A stretch of DNA of 64,000 nucleotides from Kordia sp039026955 (GCA_039026955.1 JBCCLH010000005.1:62001-126000); one strand, 5' to 3'. Positions 16,930 through 26,085 are shown, counted from the first letter of the stretch. Numbers and translations are program-made. Notes: generated by a model from the sequence alone, not told the origin.

Positions 16930-17574
16930 ATGAGTTTAGTAAAACTAAATATAAAGGGAATTTCATATAGCCAAACGCAAAATGGAGCGTATGCGTTGAT
17001 TTTGAATGAAGTAGATGGAGATCGAAAACTCCCAATTGTAATTGGTGCTTTTGAAGCGCAGTCCATTGCCATCGCTCTTGAAAAAGAAATCAAACCGCCG
17101 CGACCTCTGACGCATGATCTTTTTAAAAACTTTGCAGATCGCTTTGATGTGGTAGTAAAACAGGTGATTATTCACAAATTGGTAGATGGCGTATTTTATT
17201 CAAGCATTATCTGTGAACGCGATAAAATAGAAGAAATTATTGATGCCCGAACTTCTGATGCTATCGCTTTAGCCTTACGTTTTGACGCACCAATTTTTAC
17301 GTATAAAACCATTTTGGACAAAGCGGGAATCTTCCTTAAATTGACTTCTAAAGAAGAGGAAGAAGAAACCGAAAAAGAAAGCATTGTTGTAGACGAATTA
17401 TTCACCGATGAAGATGAAGAAATGGACACTGTAGAAAGCACGCGCGACAATACTCTAAAAACCTTATCTCTCCAAGAATTATACAATATGTTAGATGGTG
17501 CTGTAGCTGATGAAGACTACGAAAAAGCAGCCCGACTTCGTGATGAAATCTCTAACAGAGAGCAAAACAAATAA
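16930..17574 (+). CDS. Bifunctional-nuclease (BFN) domain protein with UVR motif
   Basis: A 214-residue cytosolic protein. The BFN/DUF151 domain covers about 1-135 (VIGAFEAQSIAIALE, RPLTHDLF, DARTSDAIALALRF). An acidic linker follows at about 140-175, and a C-terminal UvrB/UvrC-type helical motif covers about 178-212 (YEKAARLRDEI). BFN homologues have been reported to have DNase and RNase activity; the UVR motif suggests a protein or nucleic-acid partner. The nucleoside transporter gene begins 16 bp after it. Confidence 0.85.
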   Translation: MSLVKLNIKGISYSQTQNGAYALILNEVDGDRKLPIVIGAFEAQSIAIALEKEIKPPRPLTHDLFKNFADRFDVVVKQVIIHKLVDGVFYSSIICERDKIEEIIDARTSDAIALALRFDAPIFTYKTILDKAGIFLKLTSKEEEEETEKESIVVDELFTDEDEEMDTVESTRDNTLKTLSLQELYNMLDGAVADEDYEKAARLRDEISNREQNK

Positions 17575-17590
17575 CAAAACACCTATTCAA

Positions 17591-19627
17591 ATGCAGAAAT
17601 TTGTAGCAAGTATTCTTACAGTTTTTTGTGTGCTTTTTAATGTAAGTGCCCAAGAAGCTGGAATCGATGGAACCTGGAATTTTAGCAGCATACAAAACGA
17701 TCAAAACGAGCACATTCTTCCCATTACAGATGCAGACAAGCTCACGTTACAAGCAGGCGAATTTGAATACCAACTTGCCGCAAAAGACAATCTGAAGGCT
17801 AGCGGAGATTATATCTACCAAAACAATTTATTAGTATTTTACTACAATCAACCAAACGATACCATTCGCAAGTATAAAATTACGACGCTGAATGATTCTG
17901 TTTTGGTTTTTAAGGAGAAAGGTATTTCGTATCATTTCAAAAAAGATAAAATAATTGATAATTCTGGAGCAAACTGGCAATTGTACAGTAATATTATCTA
18001 TGAAGATCTAGCAAAATATCCTGACAGCATTAAAGTAGATATAGAGTTTGCTAAAGGAAAAGAATTTTTAAGTTTAAAGAATAGTGGAGCTTACGAAAGT
18101 ATTTTAGAAGGCGGTTTTAATAAGGGATACTGGCTTCGCAACAATAACTTGTTAGTTTTTAAACAAAAAGCACCTACTAATATTGACGTGTATTATGAAA
18201 TTATAGAAGAAACTGACAGTACTTTAAAGATAAAAAAAGGCGCCAATCAAATTTTTACATTTATTGCCGATACACATCCTAACTACATTGTACCAGAAAA
18301 AATTGAATCTGAAATTATTCAAAGTGAAGGTATCACATTTACAAGTATTTGGCGTGGTGTTTTGGGAATGCTTTCGTTAATTTTTATAGCATTTTTATTT
18401 AGTAAGAACAGAAGAGCTATCAATTGGAAAACTGTTGGAATTGGACTTACGGTTCAGCTATTAATAGCTATTGCCGTACTAAAAGTTGATTTTGTAAAAA
18501 CGATTTTTGAAAGTGTTGGACAAGTATTTATCAACATACTCGATTACACAAAAGCAGGAAGTGAATTTCTATTCAGCGGTGTAATGGACGTAAATTCGTA
18601 TGGATTTATTTTTGCTTTTCAGGTATTACCTACAATTATCTTCTTCTCTGCCTTAACTTCTGTACTATTTTATTTAGGAATCATCCAAAAAGTAGTAAAA
18701 GGAATGGCAAAGGTATTGACAAAAATTTTGGGAATTTCTGGCGCAGAAAGTTTATCGGTTGCTGGAAATATCTTCTTGGGACAAACTGAAGCGCCATTAC
18801 TTATTAAAGCATATTTAGAAAGAATGACGCGTTCTGAAATCTTATTGGTCATGGTCGGTGGAATGGCCACGGTGGCAGGAGCAGTATTAGCCGCTTATAT
18901 TGGATTTCTAGGTGGAGATGATCCTGCGATGCGACTTTTTTACGCGAAACATTTATTAGCAGCCTCTGTGATGGCAGCACCAGGAGCGATTGTGATTTCT
19001 AAAATATTATATCCACAAACTGAAAAGATTGATAATAATGTGGAAGTATCACAAGAAAAAATTGGTTCTAATATTTTAGATGCGATTTCAAATGGAACCA
19101 CTGAAGGATTAAAACTAGCTGTAAATGTTGGTGCTATGTTATTGGTATTTGTTGCCTTTATTGCGATGATTAATGGAATTTTTGGTTGGATTGGAGACAT
19201 AACTTCTTTAAATGATTGGATGGCAGCAAATACACCATACTCACGATTCTCCCTAGAAGCTATCTTAGGAACTATCTTTGCTCCATTAATGTGGTTAATT
19301 GGAGTTGCGATGGAAGATATTATGCAAATGGGACAACTGCTAGGTGTAAAACTCGCTGCAAGTGAATTTATTGGTTACATTCAATTATCTGGAATGATTA
19401 ATCCTGAAAATGCTGGACATTTAGTATTTAACAAATCTATCATCATGGCAACATATATGCTTTGCGGATTTGCTAACTTTGCCTCTATTGGAATTCAAAT
19501 TGGAGGAATTGGTTCCTTAGCGCCAGGGCAACGAAAAACATTGTCAGAATTTGGAATCAAAGCTCTAATTGGTGGAACTATTGCATCTCTAATTTCTGCA
19601 ACCATTGCAGGAATGATTATTGGGTAA
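17591..19627 (+). CDS. Concentrative nucleoside transporter with secreted N-terminal domain
   Basis: A 678-residue CNT (NupC-type) cation-nucleoside symporter. I chose the ATG at 17591 because it begins a clean signal peptide (MQKFVASILTVFCVLFNVSA). The upstream start at 17510 would overlap the nuclease gene by 65 bp. Residues 21-255 form a soluble beta-rich region outside the membrane, and the transporter follows from about 265 to the end. Family blocks seen are GQTEAPLLIKAYL, MVGGMATVAGAVLAAYIGF and SKILYPQTE. The N-terminal domain is absent from Proteobacterial NupC. Confidence 0.88.
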   Translation: MQKFVASILTVFCVLFNVSAQEAGIDGTWNFSSIQNDQNEHILPITDADKLTLQAGEFEYQLAAKDNLKASGDYIYQNNLLVFYYNQPNDTIRKYKITTLNDSVLVFKEKGISYHFKKDKIIDNSGANWQLYSNIIYEDLAKYPDSIKVDIEFAKGKEFLSLKNSGAYESILEGGFNKGYWLRNNNLLVFKQKAPTNIDVYYEIIEETDSTLKIKKGANQIFTFIADTHPNYIVPEKIESEIIQSEGITFTSIWRGVLGMLSLIFIAFLFSKNRRAINWKTVGIGLTVQLLIAIAVLKVDFVKTIFESVGQVFINILDYTKAGSEFLFSGVMDVNSYGFIFAFQVLPTIIFFSALTSVLFYLGIIQKVVKGMAKVLTKILGISGAESLSVAGNIFLGQTEAPLLIKAYLERMTRSEILLVMVGGMATVAGAVLAAYIGFLGGDDPAMRLFYAKHLLAASVMAAPGAIVISKILYPQTEKIDNNVEVSQEKIGSNILDAISNGTTEGLKLAVNVGAMLLVFVAFIAMINGIFGWIGDITSLNDWMAANTPYSRFSLEAILGTIFAPLMWLIGVAMEDIMQMGQLLGVKLAASEFIGYIQLSGMINPENAGHLVFNKSIIMATYMLCGFANFASIGIQIGGIGSLAPGQRKTLSEFGIKALIGGTIASLISATIAGMIIG

Positions 19628-19750
19628 ATCTTATTATCTTTTAGTAGCAAATGCCATCATCATTGACGCTTTTAGATAAAAGTTAATTGGTTTTCTTAGT
19701 GCTTAAAGTTTGCAACCTATTTTGAAAACCCAAAAGAAAATCGTAAATTG

Positions 19751-19764
19751 TCGTTTACAAACGA
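19751..19764. promoter_or_regulatory. Palindrome upstream of the Xre/RES pair
   Basis: TCGTTTACAAACGA is a perfect 6-2-6 inverted repeat 28 bp before the antitoxin start. Antitoxins of this class usually repress their own operon, so this is a candidate operator. Confidence 0.4.
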
Positions 19765-19791
19765 AGAATTACCTGAATCAATATTTTGTCT

Positions 19792-20397
19792 ATGAGAAAA
19801 GTAGCTGACCATAAAAATGTAACGAAATCAAAAATTGCTTTCTTAAAATATTTAGATAAAATTATTCAGCCTGAAGCTGAAAACTTAGTTGTGCATCCAA
19901 AGATGGAAGTACAAGAAGGAAGCGCTGTTTATATTAGTCAATCAACACATACAAAAACTCTTAGCGTATTAGGAGTCGTGGGGCAAGGTTTTCCAGATAA
20001 AATTATAGCTCCAAAATTTGTGTATTCACCAATAGATACTATTACATCTGCACGAAATGGTGTTAAATTCAATGATTTTAAAAATATTTATGATCTAATG
20101 AAATTGCCTAACAATAAATGGGCAGAAATTATGGGTGTTAGCGAACGTACGATGCAGAGTATTCTTAAAGAAAAACGAAACCTTGACCAAAATAAATCTG
20201 AGAAATTAATTTCTTTTTTAACGCTCATTGAATATGCTTTAGATGTTCTAGGAAACAAAGAAAACGTGCAGGAATGGCTTCATTATAAGTCGCCTGCTTT
20301 ACAGGGAAAAGCACCTGTAGAATATGTTGATACCTTTCAAGGCATTACCATGTTGCGTGAGGAGTTATTCAAAATTGATTCTGGAAACTTGGCATGA
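19792..20397 (+). CDS. Xre/MbcA/ParS-type antitoxin
   Basis: A 201-residue protein. I chose the ATG at 19792 over a TTG two codons upstream. A helical N-terminal half contains the HTH-like NKWAEIMGVSERTMQSILKE (about 107-126). The C-terminal DUF2384-type domain (about 140-195) contains ALDVLGNKENVQEWL. Such proteins neutralise RES-domain toxins and repress the operon. The gene overlaps the toxin gene by 4 bp (ATGA), the usual antitoxin-first order. Confidence 0.88.
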   Translation: MRKVADHKNVTKSKIAFLKYLDKIIQPEAENLVVHPKMEVQEGSAVYISQSTHTKTLSVLGVVGQGFPDKIIAPKFVYSPIDTITSARNGVKFNDFKNIYDLMKLPNNKWAEIMGVSERTMQSILKEKRNLDQNKSEKLISFLTLIEYALDVLGNKENVQEWLHYKSPALQGKAPVEYVDTFQGITMLREELFKIDSGNLA

Positions 20398-20852
20398 TTG
20401 TTTACAGAGTTTGTGGTTCCAAATACGCGAATGATATTTCGGGTGAAAGTTCTAGAAAGCAAAAAAATAATCGCTGGAATTCGTACGGTACTCCAATGTT
20501 ATATACTTCTGAAAGTCCAGCTTTGTGTGCTGTTGAAATTCATCAGTATCTTCCACCTGCGTTCATTCCAAGGAATTACTCGCTTCTGAAAATTGAAATT
20601 CCCGATGACAACCATTTACAGATTGATACTGCTTTTTTCTCCACTGAAAAATGGATTGACAAAGTAGGCATAACACAATCACTCGGCGACTTTTTTATTG
20701 AAGAAAATGAACATTTAGTTATGAAAGTTCCTTCTGCAATGATTTCATCTTGCTTTAACTATTTAATCAATCCGAAACATAAAGATTTTGGCAGTATAAG
20801 AATTGTAGATGCATTAGCATTTCCAATCCAAGGAAAACTATTCAAAAAATAA
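20394..20852 (+). CDS. RES-domain toxin
   Basis: A 152-residue RES-family protein. It has the conserved Arg near the N-terminus (MIVYRVC), the central Glu region (ESPALCAVEIHQYL, about 44-57) and the Ser block PSAMISSCFNYLINPKH (about 113-129). Characterised RES toxins attack NAD+ (phosphorolysis or degradation) or modify metabolic enzymes. The pair is a type II toxin-antitoxin module. A terminator follows. Confidence 0.88.
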   Translation: MIVYRVCGSKYANDISGESSRKQKNNRWNSYGTPMLYTSESPALCAVEIHQYLPPAFIPRNYSLLKIEIPDDNHLQIDTAFFSTEKWIDKVGITQSLGDFFIEENEHLVMKVPSAMISSCFNYLINPKHKDFGSIRIVDALAFPIQGKLFKK

Positions 20853-20888
20853 GATGCTTTTTTTCGTTAATAACATATTAATAAAATA

Positions 20889-20929
20889 CAAACGCTTTGC
20901 TGTAAAATCGAAGCGTTTTTTTTATTTTT
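20889..20929 (+). terminator. Terminator after the RES toxin
   Basis: AAACGCTT pairs with AAGCGTTT and is followed by eight T. Confidence 0.8.
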
Positions 20930-20978
20930 ATGAACTGCAAAAAATTGTATCGCATCATTTATAAATAAAGGAAACACT

Positions 20979-21803
20979 ATGAGACAATATTTAGATCTTG
21001 TAAAACATGTATTAGAACACGGAAATGAAAAAGGAGATCGTACAGGAACTGGAACAAAAAGCGTTTTTGGCTATCAAATGCGTTTTGACCTCAGCGAAGG
21101 GTTTCCCATGGTGACTACGAAAAAACTACACTTAAAGTCCATTATTCATGAGTTATTGTGGTTTATTAAAGGTGATACAAACGTAAAGTATTTGCAAGAA
21201 AATGGCGTGCGCATTTGGAATGAATGGGCAGACGAAAATGGCGATTTGGGTCCAGTCTACGGACATCAATGGCGTAATTGGAACAGCGAAAGTATTGATC
21301 AGTTGGCGCAAGTCATTGAGACCTTAAAAAGCAATCCAAATAGCAGACGTATGATGGTTTCTGCGTGGAATCCAAGTGTGTTGCCTGATACTTCTGTTTC
21401 ATTCAGTGAAAATGTTGCCAATGGAAAAGCAGCGTTGCCACCTTGCCATGCGTTTTTTCAGTTTTATGTGGCTGATGGAAAATTATCCTGTCAGTTGTAT
21501 CAACGCAGTGCAGATGTCTTTTTAGGCGTTCCTTTTAATATTGCTTCGTATGCGTTATTGACGATGATGATGGCACAGGTGTGCGGTTATGAATATGGAG
21601 ATTTTATTCATACCTTCGGTGATGCACATATTTACAGCAACCATTTTGAGCAAGTAGAATTACAGTTGACACGCGAGCCGTATCCGCTTCCAACCATGAA
21701 GATCAATCCGAATGTAAAAAGTATTTTCGATTTTACGTTTGACGATTTTGAATTGGTAAATTACCAGCATCATCCGCACATCAAAGGTGCAGTTGCGATT
21801 TAA
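20979..21803 (+). CDS. thyA: Thymidylate synthase
   Basis: A 274-residue enzyme that methylates dUMP to dTMP using methylene-tetrahydrofolate, producing dihydrofolate. The catalytic Cys is C156 in LPPCHAFFQFYV. The Arg-rich SRRMMVSAWNP, QRSADVFLGVPFNIASYALL and the C-terminal IKGAVAI are all present. The product dihydrofolate is the substrate of the dihydrofolate reductase domain encoded at 25066 on the same strand. Confidence 0.97.
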   Translation: MRQYLDLVKHVLEHGNEKGDRTGTGTKSVFGYQMRFDLSEGFPMVTTKKLHLKSIIHELLWFIKGDTNVKYLQENGVRIWNEWADENGDLGPVYGHQWRNWNSESIDQLAQVIETLKSNPNSRRMMVSAWNPSVLPDTSVSFSENVANGKAALPPCHAFFQFYVADGKLSCQLYQRSADVFLGVPFNIASYALLTMMMAQVCGYEYGDFIHTFGDAHIYSNHFEQVELQLTREPYPLPTMKINPNVKSIFDFTFDDFELVNYQHHPHIKGAVAI

Positions 21804-21884
21804 TCTTTTGATCATTCGCTTGAATTCAGTCTGTGAGAAGTTTCAAAAGGAAATGAATTAACATAATTAAAACCATATACCACA

Positions 21885-22337
21885 ATGAAAAAAATTCTTC
21901 TCTCAGTAATTATCTGTGCGATGGCGTTTGTTTGTAATGCACAAGAGCTTTTAACAAACAATAATCAATCTTCAAAAGCAATGGCAGCCCATAAGTTCCA
22001 GCTAGATCAATTTGCTATTTATCCTGGCTGTGAAGGCAAAAAAACAGTGGCTGCACAGCAAGAATGTTTTGGACAAGCAGTTTCGAAACACGTAAATAGA
22101 AATTTCAACACAGACATTGCGAAGGAGTTAAAAATAGAAGATATTATAAAAATGTATGCTGTGTTTAAAATCTCTGAAGAAGGTGAAATCATTGATATAA
22201 AAACGCGTGCTCCACATCCAGCACTTGACGAAGAAATAAAACGAGTTCTCAGCTTGATTCCCGAAATAGAACCTGCAACTTCCAGTGGAGAACCGATTGC
22301 GGTTTCTTTTACCCTACCAATTGTATTTTCAATTTAA
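21885..22337 (+). CDS. Secreted TonB-C-terminal-like protein
   Basis: A 150-residue protein with a signal peptide (to VCNAQ, about 20). It is followed by a single domain of about 100 residues that looks like the TonB C-terminal fold. It has IYPGCEG, a helix (CFGQAVSKHVNRNF), then strand-turn-strand KMYAVFKISEEGEIIDIKTR, a conserved HPALDEEIKRVLSLIPE and a final strand. There is no membrane anchor or Pro-rich linker, so it cannot act as a normal TonB. Two relatives lie at 22357 and 24569. Confidence 0.7.
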   Translation: MKKILLSVIICAMAFVCNAQELLTNNNQSSKAMAAHKFQLDQFAIYPGCEGKKTVAAQQECFGQAVSKHVNRNFNTDIAKELKIEDIIKMYAVFKISEEGEIIDIKTRAPHPALDEEIKRVLSLIPEIEPATSSGEPIAVSFTLPIVFSI

Positions 22338-22356
22338 AACGCTAAAAATTTTTAAT

Positions 22357-23199
22357 ATGAAAGCTTTTTTTACCATTTTATTACTGTTTTTATCGGCACA
22401 CACAAGCATTGCCCAAGATGATGTACTCATTAAACAAAAGTATACGATGCCTCCTCCACAAGCTGAATTTGCTGAGGGTTGTGAAGACGCAGAAAATCGT
22501 TTGGACTGTTCGGATGAAAAGCTACGAAATGTTACATTTGAAGCGTTGACAGTATCTGATATTGAAAAAATAATGCAGCAAACTGAAAAGGATACTATTT
22601 TCATAGATACGAAATTATTTTTCGATAAAAACAAACAACTTGATCTGGAAAAATCTTTTGTACGATTTCATGAAACAGAATTAAAGTTTTTTGAGGGTGA
22701 TTTGAGTTTTTCATTGAATGATTTGCCATTCAAACCAAGTCCAAAAGTAAAGCGCAATGCACCCATTTTTCATAGTTTCCAGTTTGTAAAAATTGATCGT
22801 AACCACAAAAAATTAATTCCATTACCTGAATACAAACCTGAACGTATTCCATTTAGCGGACCCGAAAAGTACATTGTATATCCAGGATGTGAAGATAAAA
22901 CTACGAATAAAGACTTAAGACGATGTATGTCGCAAAGCATATCAAAATATGTTGGCGAAAATTTTGACACCGATTCTTTTTCCAAACTTAATTTGGAAGG
23001 AATCCAACAAATATATGTGATTTTTATGGTTGAAAAAGATGGCAGTGTTTCTATAAAGAAATCGCGCGCATCGCATCCAGCATTGGCAGCAGAAGCAGAA
23101 CGAGTTGTAAAAATGCTTCCCAAAATGAAACCTGGAGAAATAGAAAACACTCCCGTAGGCATACAATACACTTTGCCTATTGCTTTTAAAGTTGACTAA
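22357..23199 (+). CDS. Secreted TonB-C-terminal-like protein, long form
   Basis: 280 residues from the ATG at 22357, which gives a proper signal peptide (FLSAHTSIAQ). The upstream start at 22285 would overlap the previous gene. Residues 20-165 are unique and include a partial GCEDAENRLDCSDE repeat. The C-terminal ~110 residues repeat the domain of the neighbour (YPGCEDK, CMSQSISKYVGENF, SHPALAAEAERVVKMLPKM, YTLPIAF). It starts 19 bp after the first gene and is probably in the same operon. Confidence 0.7.
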   Translation: MKAFFTILLLFLSAHTSIAQDDVLIKQKYTMPPPQAEFAEGCEDAENRLDCSDEKLRNVTFEALTVSDIEKIMQQTEKDTIFIDTKLFFDKNKQLDLEKSFVRFHETELKFFEGDLSFSLNDLPFKPSPKVKRNAPIFHSFQFVKIDRNHKKLIPLPEYKPERIPFSGPEKYIVYPGCEDKTTNKDLRRCMSQSISKYVGENFDTDSFSKLNLEGIQQIYVIFMVEKDGSVSIKKSRASHPALAAEAERVVKMLPKMKPGEIENTPVGIQYTLPIAFKVD

Positions 23200-23270
23200 A
23201 TTATTTCTATTGAAATACGCGTTGTTTTCAAGAATGATTTGTAACTTAGAGAGAGTCGCAATTTACACCT

Positions 23271-23864
23271 ATGATTTTACTCGATTTTAAAAAGAATTAC
23301 ATTCTTGATAATGGTTTCGCGCAATTACGACCTTTGCAGGCAGACGATTACAAGTTTTTACTACCATATTCGCTGAACGAGCCTGAATTGTGGAAATATT
23401 CCTTAGTTCCCGCGCATAGTGAGGAAGATTTACGGAATTATCTCGCCATTGCCATAGAAGGAAGAATGGAAGAAAAAGCCTATCCTTTTATTGTCTATGA
23501 CAAACGCTACAATACCTACGCCGGCTCTACTCGATTTTACGATTTTAATCAAGAGCATCAAACCGTTTCGCTTGGTTATACTTGGTACGGAAAAGATTTT
23601 CACGGCACTGGATTGAATAAAAATTGTAAATTTTTGATGCTTCAATTTGCCTTTGAACATATGAAGGTACAACGCGTGGAGTTTCGTGCGGATAATAATA
23701 ACAAAAGAAGCATTGCCGCTATGAAAAGTATTGGTTGCAATGTAGAAGGTGTATTACGAAGCAACTGCGCCACCGCAGAAGGTAGACGCGATAGTATTGT
23801 CCTCAGCATTCTACGCTACGAATGGTTTAGTCGCGTAAAGCGTGAATTGTTGAAGAAATTATAA
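23271..23864 (+). CDS. GNAT family N-acetyltransferase (RimJ/RimL type)
   Basis: A 197-residue acetyltransferase. It has an N-terminal AQLRPLQADDY, central SLGYTWYGKDFHGTGLNK where the acetyl-CoA pyrophosphate loop is expected, and the later block VEFRADNNNKRSIAAMKSIG with EGVLR, typical of RimL-like proteins that act on ribosomal or small-molecule amines. The substrate is unknown. Single gene with a bidirectional terminator behind it. Confidence 0.85.
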   Translation: MILLDFKKNYILDNGFAQLRPLQADDYKFLLPYSLNEPELWKYSLVPAHSEEDLRNYLAIAIEGRMEEKAYPFIVYDKRYNTYAGSTRFYDFNQEHQTVSLGYTWYGKDFHGTGLNKNCKFLMLQFAFEHMKVQRVEFRADNNNKRSIAAMKSIGCNVEGVLRSNCATAEGRRDSIVLSILRYEWFSRVKRELLKKL

Positions 23865-23868
23865 AAAC

Positions 23869-23903
23869 AAAAAAGCTTTCTACATGGCATAGAAAGCTTT
23901 TTC
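23869..23903. terminator. Bidirectional terminator, GNAT / isoamylase-set genes
   Basis: AAAAAGCTTTCT and AGAAAGCTTTTT around a 9-nt loop, with A and T runs on both sides, between convergent genes. Confidence 0.85.
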
Positions 23904-23921
23904 AAATAATTCAAATTCTAA

Positions 23922-24218
23922 TTATAAACTCAAAACTCCGTTTTCAGCAGCTGCAAACTCATTCCATTTGTATGCGTCTGCTTCTTCATCGTTTGTATAA
24001 ATTCCATCTACTACATAACGGAACTCGTATTCAGCATCTTTTGCTAAATCAACAGTTCCCTTAAAGGTTCCATTCTTTAATTTTTTTAAGCTTGTCGCTT
24101 CTGTATTCCATTCATTAAAATTTCCAACCACAGAAACTGCATCAGCTTCTTCAGCAGCAACACTAAATGTTACTTTGCAAACTGGTTTACTTTTTAAATA
24201 TTGTTTTTTAATAGCCAT
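23922..24218 (-). CDS. Small isoamylase early-set / glycogen-binding (CBM48-like) protein
   Basis: A 98-residue protein made of one domain. VTFSVAAEEADAVSVVGNFN, then EWNTEATSLKKLKNGTFKGT and YEFRYVVDG match the E-set/CBM48 fold found in AMPK beta and glycogen-branching enzymes. There is no catalytic domain or signal peptide, so it is cytosolic and probably binds polysaccharide or a partner enzyme. Its function in flavobacteria is not established. Confidence 0.85.
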   Translation of the reverse strand: MAIKKQYLKSKPVCKVTFSVAAEEADAVSVVGNFNEWNTEATSLKKLKNGTFKGTVDLAKDAEYEFRYVVDGIYTNDEEADAYKWNEFAAAENGVLSL

Positions 24219-24568
24219 AATTTCAAGTATTTAATCAGGTCAAATGTATATAAGAATTTTTGGGAAACAAATGAAAGAATTCATAAAGATGTAAGAATTA
24301 TCATTTTACTAAAAAATAGCTTTTAAAATCGCAAAGAATGAAAAATTTTTATGCTTTATTTAAAAGATTCACAACTGCATTTTAACACTCTTTCCACCTG
24401 ATTTTCAACGATATCGTTTGCGTAATGTTGCGATTACAAAAGGATTTCTATAGATTTCATTCATCCAAAAAAAATGCATTTCATGGGGAAAGTGTATCTT
24501 TTCGTTCCAACAGAATGTACTATTCAAAAAAGAAAAGTATCTTTATAACATAAAAAAGAGTTTCAAAC
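24219..24568. other. 350-bp gap, no gene seen
   Basis: AT-rich divergent spacer. The only possible signal is TATCTTTT near 24496-24503, a near match to a -7 element, about 65 bp before the gene at 24569. No ORF of significant length and no hairpin with a T-run was seen. Confidence 0.35.
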
Positions 24569-25045
24569 ATGAAAAAATTTATTCTTCCTGCAATATTTTG
24601 CCTCGTAGCTCATTTTGGTTTTGCTCAAAATGCTACAGACATGTCAACACCTAAAGTTGCTCCAAACGGAACAATGAACTTTTCTGTAATGGACAATGCG
24701 CCACAATTGAAAGGTTGTGAAAATGCAGGTTCAACACAGCTAAAAAATAAATGTACTTCTGACAAAATAGAAGCCTTCATTCAAGATGCATTTAACCAAA
24801 ATATTGCGCGTACCATTGAAAATAACACAGCAGACAATGCAGTATACATTCGTTTCATAGTCAATACACAAGGAACAGTGGAAAATGTTGGCGTTCGAAC
24901 CAACAATCCTACTCTTAAAAAAGAAATAGAACGAATTGTAAAAACACTGCCTTCTTTTACCAGAGGAACACACCAAGGTGTAAGTGTTAATGTTTCGTAT
25001 GCAGTAACTCTTCAAGCAGATAGATTGATTAGAAAACGCAGTTAA
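24569..25045 (+). CDS. Secreted TonB-C-terminal-like protein
   Basis: A 158-residue relative of the proteins at 21885 and 22357. The signal peptide ends at FGFAQ (about 20). LKGCENAGS aligns with YPGCE, then come VYIRFIVNTQGTVENVGVRT and NPTLKKEIERIVKTLPSFTRG. It lies 20 bp before the 2TM-DHFR gene. Periplasmic or outer-membrane location is inferred. Confidence 0.65.
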   Translation: MKKFILPAIFCLVAHFGFAQNATDMSTPKVAPNGTMNFSVMDNAPQLKGCENAGSTQLKNKCTSDKIEAFIQDAFNQNIARTIENNTADNAVYIRFIVNTQGTVENVGVRTNNPTLKKEIERIVKTLPSFTRGTHQGVSVNVSYAVTLQADRLIRKRS

Positions 25046-25065
25046 GAATTAGTAAACCTACATGC

Positions 25066-25998
25066 ATGTTTGGTAAAAAAGAAAAACCTACCACACAAAT
25101 AGACCAAGACCAATTAGCACTTATTGAAACGGCACAAAAACGTATCAGACAAAAAAAACGTCTTTATTATCATTTTGTGATTTTCGTCATTGGATCTGCA
25201 CTACTTGTATTGATTAATGTTGTATTGGGCATGGGCGAAGACACCAAACTCTTCGGCACCAATTGGTTTGTTTGGGCTGTATTTTTATGGCTTGCTGCCT
25301 TTTTATTTCATGTGTTTGATGTATATGTTACGAATAAATTCATGGGGAAAGCATGGGAAGCTCAACAATTAGAAACCTTAGTGGCACAACAAGAAAATCG
25401 CATTGCAGAATTGAAACAAAAATTTATAGATCAAGAAACAAAAGTGGCCGAAGTACAAGCCAAAGCTGAGATTGCCAACGAGCCTGTACCCGAAGTAATT
25501 GATCGAGGCAACTTAACTATTATTGTGGCGGCTTCAGAAAATAATGTAATTGGAAAGGACAATCAACTTATTTGGCATTTGAGTGACGATTTGAAACGTT
25601 TTAAAAAACTGACTTCAGGACATCACATCATTATGGGACGCAAAACCTTTGAAAGCTTTCCAAAACCATTACCCAACAGAACACATATTGTCATTACCCG
25701 ACAAAAAAACTATAAAGTTCCCAAAGGCGTTATTGTGGTACATACGATGAAAGAAGCGGTCAGTGTCGCTACGGTAGCAGATGCAGAACCATATGTAATT
25801 GGCGGCGGCGAAATCTACAAACAAGCCATTCCGTTTGCGACAAAAATTGAACTCACGCGTGTACATCACGAATTTGAAGGTGACACGTATTTTCCAGAAA
25901 TTGACATGAAAGACTGGAAAGAAACGGCAAATACCTTTCACAAACTAGACGACAAGCACGAATACGAGTTTTCTTTTATTACCTATGAACGCGTTTGA
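25066..25998 (+). CDS. 2TM-domain / dihydrofolate reductase fusion
   Basis: One uninterrupted 310-codon frame. Residues 20-100 form a 2TM domain (helices at about 35-57 and 65-90), about 105-140 is a helical linker (QQENRIAELKQKFIDQE), and 152-310 is a complete dihydrofolate reductase. The DHFR part has IVAASENNVIGKDNQLIWHL, the catalytic-Asp block SDDLKRFK, IMGRKTFESF and YVIGGGEIYKQAI. It reduces dihydrofolate made by ThyA, here tethered to the inner membrane. DHFR is normally soluble at about 160 residues. Confidence 0.9.
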   Translation: MFGKKEKPTTQIDQDQLALIETAQKRIRQKKRLYYHFVIFVIGSALLVLINVVLGMGEDTKLFGTNWFVWAVFLWLAAFLFHVFDVYVTNKFMGKAWEAQQLETLVAQQENRIAELKQKFIDQETKVAEVQAKAEIANEPVPEVIDRGNLTIIVAASENNVIGKDNQLIWHLSDDLKRFKKLTSGHHIIMGRKTFESFPKPLPNRTHIVITRQKNYKVPKGVIVVHTMKEAVSVATVADAEPYVIGGGEIYKQAIPFATKIELTRVHHEFEGDTYFPEIDMKDWKETANTFHKLDDKHEYEFSFITYERV

Positions 25999-26085
25999 AA
26001 TCAACTACATACAGGCTGTTTTCGTGTACAGATAAGAAGATACGCTTCTGATGATTTTAAATCTCAATTATCGAGTAAAATTCTT

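Noticed and set aside
20398..20589. A second-frame ORF inside the RES toxin gene
   Set aside because: It lies wholly within the toxin coding sequence, which has clear family motifs in the other frame.
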